From NCBI GenBank assembly GCA_946409435.1, contig CAMJWJ010000014.1:1-35184 (forward strand): a stretch of DNA of 35,184 bases. Reading direction: 5' to 3'. The notes under the pieces were generated by a model that was not told the origin of the DNA, searched no databases, and was given only the letters and a program-made list of their open reading frames with translations. Below are positions 34,101 through 35,184 of this stretch, piece after piece; the stretch's first letter is position 1; each line of letters starts with the position of its first letter. The translations under genes and the position numbers were made by a program. The stretch is from an uncultured Prevotella sp. GTDB lineage: Bacteria > Bacteroidota > Bacteroidia > Bacteroidales > Bacteroidaceae.

Positions 34101-34415
34101 TACTGCATCGCCATCACCCACCTGTACCGACAATTTATAACCGTAGTCGCTGTATGTGGACGAATAGTAATTGCCGTCGTAGAAGCCCATCATGTCGATA
34201 GCATCGTTGGATTGCCTGTAGTACAGCTGTGTGGTACCCACCTGCTGATAGCCATCAGGTAAATAGGAGTAGATACTGGCCCGGGAAGGTGCCTTCTTTT
34301 GTCCGGCCTGTACAAACGTACTTTGTGCCATGAGGCACAAAAGCATGGTCAGCCATAGGAACAACATGTTCCGATGACTTGTACTTACGAATGAGTCATC
34401 ATTGGTCTTTCTCAT
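31131..34415 (-). CDS. Secreted LRR / MBG / dockerin-like protein with T9SS-type tail
   Basis: The 1094-residue protein has a signal peptide (MLFLWLTMLLCLMAQSTFVQA, about 17-37) and an unrecognised aromatic-rich beta region (about 45-420). Two MBG-type Ig-like domains follow (about 440-595, with DGQPVVYNGQPQTP, ITYDGDAHEA and GKGNYAGELTATFNI). A short leucine-rich-repeat block (about 652-755, LKKLDLSNNNLTGDIG, LQEIDLSQNQLTGNIG) comes next. A dockerin-like dyad (about 869-927) has a first loop DSNFDGQVSVLD and a second, weaker loop NLWQDETINVQD. A cohesin-like beta segment (about 945-1045) and a T9SS-type tail (YYDLQGRRVSGKWRKGVYI) finish the protein. I chose the ATG at 34415, because the longer frame starts inside the -7 box. 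It is the first gene of the operon with the giant surface protein. Confidence 0.85.
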   Translation of the reverse strand: MRKTNDDSFVSTSHRNMLFLWLTMLLCLMAQSTFVQAGQKKAPSRASIYSYLPDGYQQVGTTQLYYRQSNDAIDMMGFYDGNYYSSTYSDYGYKLSVQVGDGDAVRVDCINGTTIDGVTVLPSVEQQGELARICYTVSNTTDVDLVVSLGTHADVMIGNNDAAPISRRKDTLGETYGLTMKNGYDAAQLCVLFGNGLAGVTAVDDFWFGQYSTNSDAYQMVGNYSEGGYYMEENSSYDSGMGWCWKKRTVAAGSTVVFAYLIGVGDVNLEPNSSFEVTPDDPTGWNDLSRPHRLSLNGSYESPAGLDGVIEYAVEDSEEWTALTGTLASGDNFTATIVATFDATKETHVIRFRTRDLVGNTTMLHPIEYPDVSSHVLTGVENKTFTGDSLYQTLAVCDLGEGRYVLTGYRNNVNAGTASFNIEGVFPYTIGRRTYTFTISPQVLTGDVVLTLDGQPVVYNGQPQTPDWQFSNESYANLEADKDYTQTWSNNTQPGLATLTVTGKGNYAGELTATFNIDKAQLTAELFMIRLPETDITYDGDAHEAIVLGVTGDGIGEPTVTYLKQGDTEATTIPPTEPGDYTVYVAFAEGDCYYGMEPTAVGTFTIYQFSAEEWGILQTVLSALTNMEWAQPWDVTQGMKSVASLQGLTIEKGHVIGLNLRGQNLTGMFPYTVLALPQLKKLDLSNNNLTGDIGLSTYAFAQKNPNMMTALQEIDLSQNQLTGNIGIFANCFPSLTSLIASNNCLEDVIPMIPTTVTTVDVSAQTIARVVSLNSGDFMNFETLATKIPTVLLYNHELQTYITSNHLQIVANGDNWSWGMDLGIENGKIAYTLVNNNVYYGESGDTLNVMVVNPSGGFEGSSFRVKFTFEEGDSNFDGQVSVLDLQTDINYILENYSWRPYNFTAANLWQDETINVQDVICMVNKLMETDPDTEEQAAGARRAAPAETAEATVYVCDGQLVIDACRPVAAFDITLRGTHAFTLSNSLERLGIIVSKKILPNGIRLIGYAMNGATLPIGMTTLGSVGQNVATVHRAMLADSEANAVGVSYEGGATGILSIDNSQFTVDNYYDLQGRRVSGKWRKGVYIKKGYKIMK
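31213..31247. repeat. Heptamer repeat inside LRR-protein coding sequence, 5 units
   Basis: Units on the plus strand read TAATTGT, CAACAGT, AAATTGT, GAATTGT, CAATTGA. On the coding strand they specify SIDNSQFTVDNY (about residues 1057-1068), just before the T9SS-type tail YYDLQGRRV. The period is exactly 7 bp although the sequence is translated. Confidence 0.75.
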
Positions 34416-34466
34416 AGGATATAGAGGTTGGTTAGTATTTAAACAATATTGCGCACAAACTAGTTG

Positions 34467-34474
34467 CAAAGATA
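34467..34474 (-). promoter_or_regulatory. -7 box (TATCTTTG) of the surface-protein operon
   Basis: The minus strand reads TATCTTTGC, matching TAnnTTTG, 51 bp upstream of the ATG at 34415. It would drive both the LRR protein and the giant Calx-beta protein, because only 24 bp separate those genes. Confidence 0.65.
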
Positions 34475-34648
34475 CGAATTTTTATTGAGACTATCTTTAA
34501 CAGCAGCAAATTTTTAAAGTTAAAAATTACTAAACAAGCCTCGTTCAACAGTAAATTCTCAGATTAATGGGTAGCCCTACGAATAGTTAAGGAAATTCTC
34601 TGAATATGACACAGAACCGAATTATTCCACAAATAGGAGTTTGGAATG

Positions 34649-34656
34649 CAAAGGTA
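34649..34656 (-). promoter_or_regulatory. Possible distal -7 box (TACCTTTG)
   Basis: The minus strand reads TACCTTTG about 175 bp upstream of the proximal -7 box of the surface-protein operon and points the same way. It could be a second promoter giving a long leader, or drive a small RNA. No -33 element is evident. Confidence 0.35.
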
Positions 34657-34847
34657 GCATGTTTTCTCGCTATTTGCAAGAGAAGCCATGGGGCTGGAAT
34701 AAACCTAATTTGCAACCCGTTATTTCGCAGCGCGTTGCAAGCCTAATTACGTTTCCAGTAGCCTCAGCCGCATGTTGCACTTCACGGATGAGCAAAACCA
34801 CACCATGCTTTCCCGGCAAATTCTCGAGAGAATTTACTGGAAAGTGA

Positions 34848-34916
34848 GCCTCTGGCGAAAATTACTCAATGAGTTTTTGCAACCAGAAGGCCTCTGGCAA
34901 ATATTACTCAATGAGT
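34848..34916. repeat. Paired 27-bp direct repeats with palindromic core
   Basis: Positions 34848-34874 and 34890-34916 are 25/27 identical (GCCTCTGGC...ATTACTCAATGAGT), offset by 42 bp. The second copy continues into a perfect odd palindrome, ATTACTCA-A-TGAGTAAT. About 42 bp to the left a diverged third copy may exist, with hairpin AATTCT-CGAG-AGAATT (34819-34834). The spacing of four helical turns and the dyad cores would suit protein binding. Confidence 0.6.
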
Positions 34917-34990
34917 AATTTCCACCAATCAATGCTTGAACAATTTCATCAATCCACTCATTATTACAAGAGAAACACTTTACCTGCGCG

Positions 34991-35120
34991 CACACGCGTA
35001 GTGGGTGTCGCAACGCCGAAGTCAGGAAATATAGTAACATTTTCTTAACAAACAAAATAACTGCTCAAAAAAAGGTGTATAGCTCCTGACTTCGGTGTTG
35101 CGTCACCCTTTGCGCGCGCG
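34991..35120. repeat. Inverted repeat, 43-bp arms, 44-bp spacer
   Basis: The left arm (34991-35033) and the reverse complement of the right arm (35078-35120) match at roughly 34 of 43 positions without gaps. The best-conserved core is CGCAACrCCGAAGTCAGGA. The right arm is flanked by two direct copies of GTGTATAG (35075-35082 and 35120-35127). The arms are GC-rich (alternating CG at the outer end) while the spacer is A/T-rich. Confidence 0.7.
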
Positions 35121-35146
35121 TGTATAGTTGGGAAAGGAAAAAAGAA

Positions 35147-35173
35147 CCCACACTTCCCACACTTCCCACACCT
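35147..35173. repeat. 9-bp tandem repeat (CCCACACTT), 3 units
   Basis: CCCACACTT occurs twice followed by CCCACACCT, at the right edge of the window. No gene is associated with it here. Confidence 0.75.
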
Positions 35174-35184
35174 GAGTTTGCGTG

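Larger units (their letters stand above)
34475..35184. other. Non-coding region with repeats
   Basis: About 700 bp upstream of the surface-protein operon contain no open frame with recognisable protein features. The short frames here (at most 73 residues) have no motif and skewed composition. The region holds an A/T-rich stretch (34475-34560), a second possible -7 box, paired 27-bp repeats with palindromic cores, a 43-bp-arm inverted repeat and a 9-bp tandem repeat at the window edge. Confidence 0.6.

Noticed and set aside
34416..34469. Longer start for the LRR protein
   Set aside because: It would begin inside the TATCTTTG box, and the ATG at 34415 still leaves a full signal peptide.
34641..34847. 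68-residue open frame in the right-hand non-coding region
   Set aside because: It has no motif or conserved character by eye and runs over repeats; I see no support for translation.
34834..35055. 73-residue minus-strand open frame
   Set aside because: It reads through the 27-bp repeats and one arm of the inverted repeat, so it is more likely a by-product of repeated DNA than a gene.

Overview
The window looks like chromosomal DNA of a Bacteroidales bacterium, most likely Prevotella or a close relative. The evidence is two type IX secretion system (T9SS) components (PorQ and a PorE-like lipoprotein), two secreted proteins with T9SS-type C-terminal tails, the Bacteroidota -7 promoter box (TAnnTTTG) in front of several genes, tRNA-Ser without an encoded CCA, and protein families typical of the phylum (the DUF2723 glycosyltransferase-like protein, the DUF6249-like/PspC/sigma-factor cluster). 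No phage, transposase, integrase or CRISPR array is visible.

Layout. 1-1100: the 3' part of an unrecognised gene, a GC-rich palindromic repeat and a truncated membrane-protein remnant that ends beside a partly duplicated tRNA-Ser tail. 1187-4065 (minus): tRNA-Ser, then an apparent operon tonB, polyprenyl synthase, tatD, whose gaps are filled by period-7 and period-8 repeats. 4164-8559 (plus): porQ, an in-frame cytidylate kinase-PurD fusion, an integral membrane protein and a YqaA/DedA-like protein. 8694-14164 (plus): a 1128-residue DUF2723 protein, a polysaccharide deacetylase, an orphan rhamnulose-1-phosphate aldolase and an MgtC-like protein. 14216-19065: a type II pantothenate kinase (minus) divergent from pepT and folA (plus), with thyA and an RsmF-like rRNA methyltransferase on the minus strand; folA and thyA converge. 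19178-21023 (plus): a membrane-stress-like cluster of a DUF6249-like protein, a PspC protein, an ECF-type sigma factor and a small membrane protein that may be its regulator. 20937-34415 (minus): a PorE-like lipoprotein, a 2515-residue Calx-beta/CARDB surface protein and a 1094-residue LRR/dockerin-like protein; the last two form a tight operon. 34475-35184 has no convincing gene but carries several kinds of repeat.

How the parts fit. PorQ and the PorE-like protein belong to the export machinery, and the two CTD-bearing proteins of the 31-kb operon are likely cargo of the same machinery. Nucleotide and folate metabolism are clustered (Cmk-PurD, FolA, ThyA), along with isoprenoid and CoA enzymes. 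The most unusual points are the Cmk-PurD fusion, the pairing of a cohesin-like domain in one secreted protein with a dockerin-like dyad in its operon partner, and a set of degenerate 7-bp and 8-bp tandem repeats. These repeats fill intergenic gaps and, in at least three genes, have become coding sequence.
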